Source: Alphaproteobacteria bacterium (GTDB lineage Bacteria; Pseudomonadota; Alphaproteobacteria; Rs-D84; NBLK01). Taken from it: a DNA stretch of 6,076 nt. The DNA is taken from assembly GCA_016936785.1 (NCBI GenBank), contig JAFGXE010000027.1:1-6076 (forward strand), given 5' to 3'. The position numbers were made by a program, and so were the translations under genes. The notes under the pieces were generated by a model. The model was given only the letters and a program-made list of their open reading frames with translations, searched no databases and was not told the origin of the DNA. How positions within the stretch are numbered: position 1 is the first letter of the stretch; each line of letters opens with the position of its first letter. Of the stretch, positions 1-5,774 are shown piece after piece.

Positions 1-222
1 CGACCGAAAATCGTCATCAAGTTTTGCATGAAGAACTTCTCCAATTTTCACCCCACTCAAACGCACATCTGCGCCTTCTTGAAGCCCCGTTGCATCATCA
101 AAGCTCGCGATTAATTCGTTTCCTTTAACTTGAGTTGGTTGCTTCAAATATGCAAAACCGACCCATAAAAAGAGAAGTGAAATTGCCCCAATAATAACAT
201 GTTGTTTATTCCGATTCTTCAT
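1..222 (-). CDS. mlaD: MlaD/MCE-domain phospholipid transport protein (N-terminal part)
   Basis: Only the first 74 codons lie in the window; the 3' part runs off the left edge. The predicted protein starts MKNRNKQHVIIGAISLLFL: a short basic head and one membrane segment (about residues 8-26), then the beginning of an MCE domain with the family pattern F-x-D-x-x-GL-x-x-G-x-x-V-x-x-SGV-x-IG-x-V (about residues 41-65). In known systems, MlaD is an inner-membrane-anchored periplasmic hexamer that carries phospholipids for the MlaFEDB ABC transporter. The ATG at 222 has the ribosome binding site AAGGA (minus strand of 231-235) 8 nt upstream, inside the 3' end of the glycyl-tRNA synthetase gene. 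The two genes overlap by 17 nt in different frames, so they are probably co-transcribed. Sure of the MCE family; the exact paralogue (MlaD or another short MCE protein) cannot be fixed from the N-terminus. Confidence 0.85.
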   Translation of the reverse strand, partial: MKNRNKQHVIIGAISLLFLWVGFAYLKQPTQVKGNELIASFDDATGLQEGADVRLSGVKIGEVLHAKLDDDFRS

Positions 223-1588
223 GGAAAAAATCCTTCACATAATTTTCGATTTCAGAAATTGCTACACGTGTTTGAGCCATCGTATCGCGGTCTCTCACAG
301 TAAGTGTCGCAGGCTTTTCTTCCAGTGATTCAAAATCAATTGTCAGACATAAAGGTGTTCCAACCTCATCGTGACGTCGGTAGGCTTTCCCTACATTCCC
401 CGTATTTTCAAATAAAATTCGACCCAGCCCGAGTTTTTGAAGACGATTTTTCACATCCTTTGCGAGTGCAACAATTTGTTCATTGTTTTTTGCAAGAGGG
501 ACAACAGCTACTTTAATCGGAGAAAGATGTTTTTTCAATTTCAAAACCACGCGTGATTTTCCATCTCCAAGATCTTCTTCTGTGTAGGCCTCATTGAGAA
601 CAGCAATAATCCCGCGATTTAACCCTGCTGCGACTTCGATTACAAAAGGGATATAATTTTTGTTGGTTTGAGGGTCAAGATAATTAAGCTTTGCATTTGA
701 ATCTGTATTCTCTTTCACCGTCGCTTGAATATCAAATTCTTTTTGATTTTTGGTGTGCGTTCCAAGATCATAGTCTGTGCGATTATGAATCCCCTCTAGC
801 TCATCCCATCCATGGGGAAATTTGTATTCAATATCACCCGTTGGCGGTTTTGCATAAAACACAAGATCATCAGGAGAGTGAGGCTCGAAGCGTATATTTT
901 CTTCGGAAAGACCTTGCTTCTTCCACCATTCCATTCGAATCTTTTTCCAAGTTTCAAACCATTCTTTATCCGTACCAGGTTCGACAAAAAATTGCATCTC
1001 AGCTTGTTCAAACTCACGCGTGCGAAAGAGGAAATTTCGCGGTGTAATTTCGTTCCGAAAACTTTGTCCGTGCTGTGCAATTCCAAAAGGAATTTTACGT
1101 GATGTTGAATCCATCACATTTCTAAAGTTGATATATGTTCCTTGTGCTGTTTCTGCACGGAGATACGCATAATCTTCGTCGTTTGCAACAGGTCCCATGT
1201 TAATTTTCATCATGAGATGAAAAGGACGTGGTTCTGTTAAATCAGATGATCCACACGCATCACATTTTGTTTTATCTGTCATTTTATCTTCACGCATCCG
1301 CGTGTGACATTTTTTACACTCAACAAGAGGATCTGAAAAACTATCTTCATGTCCCGAGTATTTCCAAATCAGCTTGTTTGAAATATGTGTGCACTCAATT
1401 CCTTCGACATCATCACGCTCGTAAACCATGGCTGACCACCACGCATTCCGAAGATTTTTTTTGAGCTCAACACCCAAAGGACCAAAATCGTATGTTCCTT
1501 TTAGTCCGCCATAAATATCAGAACCCTGAAAAATAAATCCGCGACGTTTGCAAAGTGAAACTAAGACTTCCATGTTTTTAACAGACAT
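206..1588 (-). CDS. glyS: Glycyl-tRNA synthetase, single-chain alpha2 type
   Basis: A 460-residue class IIa aminoacyl-tRNA synthetase that charges tRNA-Gly with glycine in the cytoplasm. It begins with the family pattern KRRGFIFQGSDIYGG and YDFGPLG. It has a zinc-ribbon-like insertion with Cys91, Cys94, Cys109 and Cys112, the RAETAQG segment at 144-150, class II motif 2 (FRNEITPRN, 177-185), a motif 3 region AGLNRG with its Arg, and a C-terminal anticodon-binding domain from about residue 355 (SPIKVAVVPL, GKAYRRHDEVGTP). Motif 3 reads GLNRG where GLDRG or GVDRG is usual. Length fits bacterial alpha2 enzymes. The ATG at 1588 has AAGGA 6 nt upstream (1595-1599). It lies 60 nt downstream of mutY and overlaps mlaD. 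It is unrelated to the GlyQ/GlyS heterotetramer found in most Proteobacteria, so in an alphaproteobacterium it is a candidate for horizontal replacement. The symbol glyS is also used for the beta subunit of that other enzyme; glyQS is an alternative name. Confidence 0.97.
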   Translation of the reverse strand: MSVKNMEVLVSLCKRRGFIFQGSDIYGGLKGTYDFGPLGVELKKNLRNAWWSAMVYERDDVEGIECTHISNKLIWKYSGHEDSFSDPLVECKKCHTRMREDKMTDKTKCDACGSSDLTEPRPFHLMMKINMGPVANDEDYAYLRAETAQGTYINFRNVMDSTSRKIPFGIAQHGQSFRNEITPRNFLFRTREFEQAEMQFFVEPGTDKEWFETWKKIRMEWWKKQGLSEENIRFEPHSPDDLVFYAKPPTGDIEYKFPHGWDELEGIHNRTDYDLGTHTKNQKEFDIQATVKENTDSNAKLNYLDPQTNKNYIPFVIEVAAGLNRGIIAVLNEAYTEEDLGDGKSRVVLKLKKHLSPIKVAVVPLAKNNEQIVALAKDVKNRLQKLGLGRILFENTGNVGKAYRRHDEVGTPLCLTIDFESLEEKPATLTVRDRDTMAQTRVAISEIENYVKDFFHEESE

Positions 1589-1648
1589 TCTTTATCCTTT
1601 TTTCTTTATCTCACTTTAACAAGCATGTATTTGGAAATCAATCTTTCT

Positions 1649-2623
1649 TTAAGAAAGGACACATGTCTGAAGCACTTTTTGGAAAAGTGTCGAGATCGGA
1701 TAGTTCGATAACTTTTCCTTTGCAACCCAAATTCCATTTTCTTCTTTTCCTGACTTCTGAATTTTGAGGTAAAGGTGAAAATGTGTAAATGCATGTTTCA
1801 CTATTTTTGATTCAATATTTTCAAAATCTTTTTTTTCAACCTCATTCCACGGTAGCTCATAAAGACCTTTCAGAATCCCCTCTTCTCGTTTTCGGATGAG
1901 AATTTTTTCTTTTTTCTCGCATAGAAAAACAATACCATACCGCTCTGGAATTTTCTTTTTTTCTTCTTTTATTGGAAATTTATCCACGCAAAATTTTTGA
2001 TAAGACTGACAGCTTTTTTGGATCGGACATTCTTCACACAGCGGACTTGTAGGAGAACAGATTGTTGCACCAAGGTCCATTACGGCCGAGTTATAATCCC
2101 CAGCAGATGTTTCTGGCATTTCTTTTTTCGAAAGAGTAAACACTTTATCTTCTAATTTTTTCCCAATTTCTGTCAGACAAAATAAACGCGCAAAGACACG
2201 TTTTACATTCCCATCAACAACAGGTACTTTTTCACTAAAAGCAATGGATGCAATCGCGCTCGCAGTATAGCGACCAACCCCTTTAATATTTTGTAAATCT
2301 TGAAAAGTGTTTGGAAACTTTCCAAGATTTAAAATCTGTTTTGCTCCTGCATGTAAATTACGCGCACGCGAATAGTATCCAAGACCTTGCCACAAATTAA
2401 GGACAGCATTTTCCTCTGCATTTGCGAGCGATTCAGCTGTTGGAAAAGTTTCCAAAAACCGATCAAAATAGGGAATCACGGTTTGAACAGTTGTTTGCTG
2501 GAGCATAATTTCACTCACCCAAACATGATACGGATTAGGATGTTGTTTCTTAATCACCCGCCAAGGAAGAGTCCGTGCATTTCGATAATACCATTTTAAT
2601 AAAGATTTTGAAATTTCTGACAT
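1649..2623 (-). CDS. mutY: A/G-specific adenine DNA glycosylase MutY
   Basis: A 324-residue base-excision repair enzyme that removes adenine mispaired with 8-oxoguanine. Visible elements, in order: WYYRNARTLPWR near the N-terminus; SEIMLQQT with the catalytic Glu38; the helix-hairpin-helix KGVGRYTASAIASIAF (114-129); VVDGNVKRV with the catalytic Asp137; and a [4Fe-4S] cluster loop C-X6-C-X2-C-X5-C (Cys189, Cys196, Cys199, Cys205). A C-terminal NUDIX-like domain from about residue 225 carries the 8-oxoG-sensing FTHFHL segment. All key residues are present and the length is close to family norms, so it should be active. The ATG at 2623 gives the expected N-terminus, but no Shine-Dalgarno precedes it; the predicted promoter would make the mRNA nearly leaderless. 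A promoter in the 46-bp divergent gap probably drives mutY, with the glycyl-tRNA synthetase gene 60 nt downstream possibly in the same transcript. Confidence 0.97.
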   Translation of the reverse strand: MSEISKSLLKWYYRNARTLPWRVIKKQHPNPYHVWVSEIMLQQTTVQTVIPYFDRFLETFPTAESLANAEENAVLNLWQGLGYYSRARNLHAGAKQILNLGKFPNTFQDLQNIKGVGRYTASAIASIAFSEKVPVVDGNVKRVFARLFCLTEIGKKLEDKVFTLSKKEMPETSAGDYNSAVMDLGATICSPTSPLCEECPIQKSCQSYQKFCVDKFPIKEEKKKIPERYGIVFLCEKKEKILIRKREEGILKGLYELPWNEVEKKDFENIESKIVKHAFTHFHLYLKIQKSGKEENGIWVAKEKLSNYPISTLFQKVLQTCVLS

Positions 2624-2636
2624 AATATGATATTCT
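2608..2636 (+). promoter_or_regulatory. Predicted sigma70-type promoter for the plus-strand membrane-protein gene
   Basis: A -35 box TTGAAA (2608-2613) and a -10 box TATTCT (2631-2636) are separated by 17 bp. The -10 box is preceded by TG at 2628-2629, an extended -10 arrangement. Transcription would start near 2643, giving a leader of about 25 nt that contains the GAGGA ribosome binding site. The -35 box lies inside the start of mutY. Predicted by consensus only. Confidence 0.45.
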
Positions 2637-2659
2637 ATCTCATATCACTTATAAATCAA
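2632..2659 (-). promoter_or_regulatory. Predicted sigma70-type promoter for mutY, interlocked with the divergent promoter
   Basis: Read on the minus strand, a -35-like TTGATT (2654-2659) and a -10-like TAGAAT (2632-2637) are 16 bp apart. The start site would fall near 2625-2626, two or three bases before the mutY ATG at 2623, so the mRNA would be almost leaderless, which fits the missing ribosome binding site. Its -10 box shares five base pairs with the -10 box of the opposite promoter. Confidence 0.4.
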
Positions 2660-2669
2660 CGAGGAAAAA

Positions 2670-3344
2670 ATGAAACGCCCTTACGCTCTTGAAGCCTTAA
2701 TTGCTTATATTGGAAACGAAAAGAAAGCTGAAATTTTCGATCACATATTTTCAAAAATTGATCAGAATAAATTTGCTCTTATCTGGTCGTGGCCGGGATT
2801 CCTCGCAGGATTTTGGTATCTCTTTTACCGTCGTGCATTTCTCTATGGTGCAATTTGGTTTGCATTCTTTTTTCTTTTGCCAATTCCATTTGACTGCAAG
2901 ATTATTCTTTCGAGTCTTCTTGGCGGACTTTTGACACCGCATATTCTCCGTCATCAGTATTTAACTGTAAAAGAAAATATTGAAAAGCGCCATGAAGAAA
3001 AATCAGAACGTCTCACACTTTTGAAAGAACGTGGCGGACGTAACCGCTGGGCAATTTATGTTCCTATTGTTTTCTCAGTTGTTTTTCTTTGGGCATCTCG
3101 TCCTTACATTGGGCTTTTTATGGAACTCAATAAGAAAGAAACCTTTGCTCAAAAGTCTGAATTAATTGTTGATTTCATACAAGAACGCACTCCTTCTTTC
3201 TCTCAAGAGAAAGCCGATGAACTTGAAAAACGCCTCACTGTTTTAATGGAAAAATCACACAAGAAAGAAATTTCTAACACAGATGCAGAAAAAGAAATCC
3301 AAGAATTGATTGATGTTATACTTACTGAAATGAGAAAAAAGTAA
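2670..3344 (+). CDS. DUF2628-like inner membrane protein of unknown function
   Basis: A 224-residue protein with no assigned biochemical role. Residues about 33-60 (WSWPGFLAGFWYLFYRRAF and following) match the pattern of DUF2628-type proteins, where an aromatic F/W-x-x-FF-x-P-FWYLYR-like stretch is followed by membrane segments. Hydrophobic segments lie at about 37-52, 58-72, 76-92 and 126-142. They are followed by a charged, Lys/Glu-rich tail (about 150-224) likely to be helical or coiled-coil and free of Cys. The ATG at 2670 has a good GAGGA ribosome binding site 4 nt upstream. It is the only plus-strand gene, diverging from mutY across 46 bp and converging on plsC with 8 bp between stops, so it is probably monocistronic. 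Membrane location is well supported; the DUF2628 assignment is moderate. Confidence 0.8.
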   Translation: MKRPYALEALIAYIGNEKKAEIFDHIFSKIDQNKFALIWSWPGFLAGFWYLFYRRAFLYGAIWFAFFFLLPIPFDCKIILSSLLGGLLTPHILRHQYLTVKENIEKRHEEKSERLTLLKERGGRNRWAIYVPIVFSVVFLWASRPYIGLFMELNKKETFAQKSELIVDFIQERTPSFSQEKADELEKRLTVLMEKSHKKEISNTDAEKEIQELIDVILTEMRKK

Positions 3345-3352
3345 AGATCATT

Positions 3353-4024
3353 TTATTCAAAAGATTTTTTGATTTGATCAAAAAGATTCGCACGCGAAGA
3401 AATAGGGATTTCTTTCTCAAAAGAAAGTGTTGTTTTCCCTGATGTTTTAATGAAAGCATTCCGCTTCCAAAATTCTCCTGTGTTGAGACTGACAGGGATT
3501 ACTGGTTGCATCAGTGTTTCAGACATAATCGCGACACCACTTCCTATATGACCGACTTTCCCAACAGGCATCCGTGTTCCCTCTGGGAAAATAGCTAAAT
3601 TATATCCTTCCTCAAATCTCTTTTTTGACAAACGTCGAATTTTTAAAATTGCATTTTTCCCCATCTTACGGTTAATCCCAATATGCCCCATCTTCATCAA
3701 AGCAAGACCAAAAACAGGCAACCAAAAAAGTTCTCTCTTTAAAACAAAAACTGTGTTTGGCACAAAAAAATGAAAAACAAGTGTCTCAAGAGCTGATTGA
3801 TGCTGAATAGCAAAGAGTGCTTTTTTTTGTGGAATTTGCCCTTTAATTTGGATTTGAATCCCAATAACTCTTTTCATCAGAAAAATGACACCTCTTGACC
3901 AAAACCGTGCATATTGATGTAAATACTTTTTTGGAAAAACAAGCAGAATAATTAACTCCGGAAAAAACAAGATTGTCCATGTGTAGAAAAGAATATTAAA
4001 TAAAAGAGACCGTAAAAATATCAT
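3353..4024 (-). CDS. plsC: 1-acyl-sn-glycerol-3-phosphate acyltransferase (PlsC family)
   Basis: A 223-residue membrane-associated acyltransferase that is expected to convert lysophosphatidic acid to phosphatidic acid in phospholipid synthesis. A hydrophobic N-terminal anchor spans about residues 7-30. Motif I is HQSALE (His75 to Glu80, an HX4E variant of the usual HX4D, as I recall from other alphaproteobacterial PlsC proteins of the HQSAWE type). Motif II is GHIGINRK (113-120), motif III FPEGTR (146-151) and motif IV VIPVSLNTG. The ATG at 4024 shares its A with the stop of ydcF (TAATG), and no strong Shine-Dalgarno is visible, so translation is probably coupled. Its position after ftsEX and ydcF repeats a familiar alphaproteobacterial arrangement. 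It is the last gene of the operon and converges on the DUF2628-like gene. Confidence 0.93.
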   Translation of the reverse strand: MIFLRSLLFNILFYTWTILFFPELIILLVFPKKYLHQYARFWSRGVIFLMKRVIGIQIQIKGQIPQKKALFAIQHQSALETLVFHFFVPNTVFVLKRELFWLPVFGLALMKMGHIGINRKMGKNAILKIRRLSKKRFEEGYNLAIFPEGTRMPVGKVGHIGSGVAIMSETLMQPVIPVSLNTGEFWKRNAFIKTSGKTTLSFEKEIPISSRANLFDQIKKSFE

Positions 4025-4566
4025 TACAACCGAGATTCCATCCCAAGACTATGCCAAACAGAAGCGAGAATATATTTTGTATATTCTTTCATCAAAAACA
4101 AAACAGACTTCTCACTTTTAACAGGATATGGTGTAATTTCATATCCTTTTAAAAGAGATTCAAACACAACCATTGATCGGGGCAAATGGTAGTCTGATGT
4201 CACTAAGTAAAACTGAACAACATTGGGCGTCCGTGCGAGCCATTGTTTTGTTTCTTGTGCATTTCCAATTGTGTCAAATGCCCGCCGTCCGAGAACAATT
4301 TTATCCTTTGCGATTTGACGACTTTGTTTAAAAAGATTTTCAGCATCTTTCTCCGTTTGGATACCAGAAATAAAAAGGATTTTTGCTTTTTTTGTTTTCA
4401 CAAGCGTTAAACCTTCTTGAATCCGACCACGATCTCCCGTTAAAACAACAACAGCATCTTTTTTCTCATTTTGGATGGCATAACTTTGAATCTTTTTCCA
4501 AAAGAAATAAAACCCAACACTATAGGCAAGAAAAATAAGAAAAAAGAGAAAAAATACTTTCCGCAT
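4024..4566 (-). CDS. ydcF: YdcF/DUF218 family membrane-anchored protein
   Basis: A 180-residue protein with one N-terminal membrane segment (about residues 4-22, VFFLFFLIFLAYSVGFYFF) and a DUF218 domain. Family landmarks are DAVVVLTGDRGRIQEGL, KILFISG, the AFDTIGNAQET segment, and LVTSDYHLPRS followed by ITPYPV. DUF218 proteins (YdcF, ElyC and SanA relatives) are linked to envelope integrity and peptidoglycan or lipid-carrier metabolism, but the reaction of this one is unknown. The frame is open further upstream to 4647. I chose the ATG at 4566 because it places the membrane helix at the N-terminus and overlaps the ftsX stop by one base (TAATG); the upstream extension is antisense-like and inside ftsX. 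It overlaps plsC by one base at the other end. Co-translation with ftsX and plsC is likely. Confidence 0.9.
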   Translation of the reverse strand: MRKVFFLFFLIFLAYSVGFYFFWKKIQSYAIQNEKKDAVVVLTGDRGRIQEGLTLVKTKKAKILFISGIQTEKDAENLFKQSRQIAKDKIVLGRRAFDTIGNAQETKQWLARTPNVVQFYLVTSDYHLPRSMVVFESLLKGYEITPYPVKSEKSVLFLMKEYTKYILASVWHSLGMESRL

Positions 4567-5459
4567 TAAATTGTTCTCTTGAGTGTCCGATGTACTGTCC
4601 ACCAAGATGTGAAAGCACAAATAACTGATGCAATCAGCGGTAAACAAAACAAAACAACCTTATCTGGTGTATCCAAATAAAGAAGCGATAAAAGACCACT
4701 TTGTGTTTCACGTGCCATTTTTGTGAAAAGATTGAAAACAGGCAATGCAATCAGAATACCGATAAAGCCCCCCACAAGACTCAGAAGTGTATTTTTCGCT
4801 GTCACAATCCGTGCAACATACGAGTCATACGCCCCCATTTGGTGTAGAAGCTCCAGCGTTTCCCGATGTACAGAAAGAGAAGTTCGTGTTGCATAAATAA
4901 TCATCCCTGCATTTGCCCCCAACACAAATAAAAGAACTAAGAAAGCAAGCGATCGGAATGTCTTTGCAATCTGCGTGATTTTATCAAGCCAATCTTCATG
5001 ACGTTCCATGCGAAAAGAATTATCCACTTTTTTGATTTTATTCATGAGATCATAGTAATCCTCATCTGAAAATCCCTTAATTGTTTTCACTTCAATCATG
5101 GTTGGGAAAAGTGTTTTATCTAGTTTCCGTTCTGTCCCGATCCAAGGCTCAAGCAATTTGCGAATTGTCTCTTCCGGAATCGGATGGACATTTTTAATTT
5201 TTGCCGTTGTCGCGAGAAGAGAGACAACTTTTGTCGTGCGACGATCAAGCTCTTGTTGCGGATCCGCATCCGTATCATAATGCGGAATAAGCTGGAGCGT
5301 CATTGATTCTTCCACAACAACATGCCAACTTTTAAGCGCATGGTTAATCGACAACACACTCGCAAGAAGAAGTGTTGCAAAGAAAACCGTAAAGACTGTC
5401 ATCCACGGCAAAAAGCGGCGATTGAGATCAGAAGAAAAGAGATTACTTTGTTTAAACAT
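4566..5459 (-). CDS. ftsX: Cell division protein FtsX (ABC permease-like subunit)
   Basis: A 297-residue integral membrane partner of FtsE. In known systems the complex sits at the divisome and transmits ATP-driven conformational change to periplasmic activators of peptidoglycan hydrolases. The protein has a short cytoplasmic head with FLPW, TM1 at about 18-38, a periplasmic domain of roughly 130 residues, then TM2 (about 170-192), TM3 (about 220-245) and TM4 (about 265-287). The region after TM2 (ATRTSLSVHRETLELLHQMGA) is the conserved FtsX-domain loop. The preferred start is ATG at 5459, 6 nt after a strong AAGGAG (5466-5471); an in-frame TTG one codon earlier is less likely. The mobile element now lies just upstream, but this Shine-Dalgarno sits between the element and the ATG and survived, so ftsX can still initiate. 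Its stop overlaps the ydcF start. Confidence 0.95.
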   Translation of the reverse strand: MFKQSNLFSSDLNRRFLPWMTVFTVFFATLLLASVLSINHALKSWHVVVEESMTLQLIPHYDTDADPQQELDRRTTKVVSLLATTAKIKNVHPIPEETIRKLLEPWIGTERKLDKTLFPTMIEVKTIKGFSDEDYYDLMNKIKKVDNSFRMERHEDWLDKITQIAKTFRSLAFLVLLFVLGANAGMIIYATRTSLSVHRETLELLHQMGAYDSYVARIVTAKNTLLSLVGGFIGILIALPVFNLFTKMARETQSGLLSLLYLDTPDKVVLFCLPLIASVICAFTSWWTVHRTLKRTI

Positions 5460-5749
5460 CAAAATCTCCTTCTGGTTTTTGTAGACACACTTAAGAAAGA
5501 TAGAACGCTTGGATTTGGAGAGTGTTTTTGAGAAAGTTTGTGGGTTTTGAGGAATTGTGTATAAGATACACGAAACGATAAAACACGCAAAATTCCCAAA
5601 AAGAATCCCAAATTGATGCGCCTTGAAGCGCTAAACGCTTTTTTTTGTTTTTTAAAAACACTCTTTTCCAATATTTTCCTTACAAGGGGAAACCCTCTCT
5701 GCGGGAAATACCGAAAAAGATTATATTTTAAAAACTCAAAAATCATCAT
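5459..5749 (-). CDS. Doubtful 96-codon frame running through the mobile element
   Basis: An open frame starts ATG-ATG at 5749, 12 nt after the ftsE stop, with AAAGG 6 nt upstream (5756-5760), and continues through the element into host sequence. It ends with the fossil FtsE tail STKTRRRF and the TGA at 5459-5461, which overlaps the ftsX ATG. The predicted product is very basic, rich in Lys, Arg, Phe and Ser, and resembles no family I know. Because element plus one TA copy is 291 bp (97 codons), the frame rejoins the old ftsE frame. It is most likely accidental as a protein, though its translation could carry ribosomes to the ftsX start and so preserve coupling. Confidence 0.2.
   Translation of the reverse strand: MMIFEFLKYNLFRYFPQRGFPLVRKILEKSVFKKQKKAFSASRRINLGFFLGILRVLSFRVSYTQFLKTHKLSQKHSPNPSVLSFLSVSTKTRRRF
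5482..5505 (+). repeat. Left terminal inverted repeat of the element with TA
   Basis: Reads TAGACACACTTAAGAAAG and onward to 5505. It is the reverse complement of 5751-5774 at 22 of 24 positions; the differences are at 5488 and 5500. The outermost TA is the presumed target-site duplication. Confidence 0.88.
5557..5571. repeat. Small perfect hairpin inside the element
   Basis: GTGTAT and ATACAC form a 6-bp stem around a 3-nt AAG spacer. It may be part of the element's folded RNA or DNA structure. No T run follows it on either strand, so it is not a terminator. Confidence 0.4.
5625..5646 (+). terminator. Weak intrinsic-terminator-like hairpin inside the element, plus strand
   Basis: AAGCG (5626-5630) pairs with CGCTT (5636-5640) around CTAAA, extendable by one G-U pair, and is followed by T to 5646 (eight T including the stem end). 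It points against ftsE and ftsX, so it could stop antisense transcription across the element. The stem is short, and on the minus strand the run is A, so it should not stop operon transcription. Confidence 0.3.
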
Positions 5750-5750
5750 T

Positions 5751-5774
5751 TTCTACCTTTCTTAAGTATGTCTA
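5751..5774 (-). repeat. Right terminal inverted repeat of the element with TA
   Basis: Read on the minus strand it begins TAGACATACTTAAGAAAGG. The current ftsE frame runs into it and stops at the TAA within the CTTAAG core (5762-5764), so the repeat supplies the last three codons (RHT) and the stop of ftsE. Confidence 0.88.

Larger units (their letters stand above)
5482..5774. mobile_element. MITE-like non-autonomous element with TA target duplication, between ftsE and ftsX
   Basis: The element proper spans 5484-5772 (289 bp) and is flanked on both sides by TA (5482-5483 and 5773-5774). Its ends are inverted repeats of 22 bp, consensus GACAYACTTAAGAAAGRTAG followed by AA, identical at 20 of 22 positions (22 of 24 with the TA). 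It encodes no transposase. TA duplication with terminal inverted repeats is typical of Tc1/mariner/IS630 transposition, so it is probably a miniature element mobilised in trans; the parent family is inference. Decisive support comes from the host genes: removing 291 bp restores an ftsE frame ending TKTRRRF-TGA with the stop overlapping the ftsX ATG, the same 1-nt overlap seen at the next two operon junctions. Inside are a shorter inverted repeat (5519-5529 with 5654-5664, 11 bp) and two small hairpins. Confidence 0.88.

Noticed and set aside
691..1102. Plus-strand open frames opposite the glycyl-tRNA synthetase gene
   Set aside because: They lie wholly inside a well-supported gene on the other strand, have no family features and arise from its codon pattern.
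1643..1657. Palindrome CTTTCTTTAAGAAAG at the mutY stop, resembling the core of the element's terminal repeats
   Set aside because: The likeness covers only a short A/T-rich core, with no partner repeat or TA-flanked element nearby. It is also not a terminator, since no T run follows on the mutY strand.
3196..3213. Perfect 8-bp inverted repeat CTTTCTCT-CA-AGAGAAAG
   Set aside because: It lies in the middle of the DUF2628-like coding region, with no T run and no sign of function; such short A/G-rich palindromes are expected by chance.
3366..3384. Hairpin TTTTTGAT-TTG-ATCAAAAA near the convergent gene ends as a bidirectional terminator
   Set aside because: The stem is almost all A/T and lies inside the plsC coding end. 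No clean T run follows on either strand, so it is too weak to call, though some termination role cannot be excluded.
4567..4647. Upstream extension of the ydcF frame to an ATG at 4647
   Set aside because: The added 27 residues lie inside the ftsX coding end, would bury the membrane helix away from the N-terminus, and lose the 1-nt stop/start overlap.
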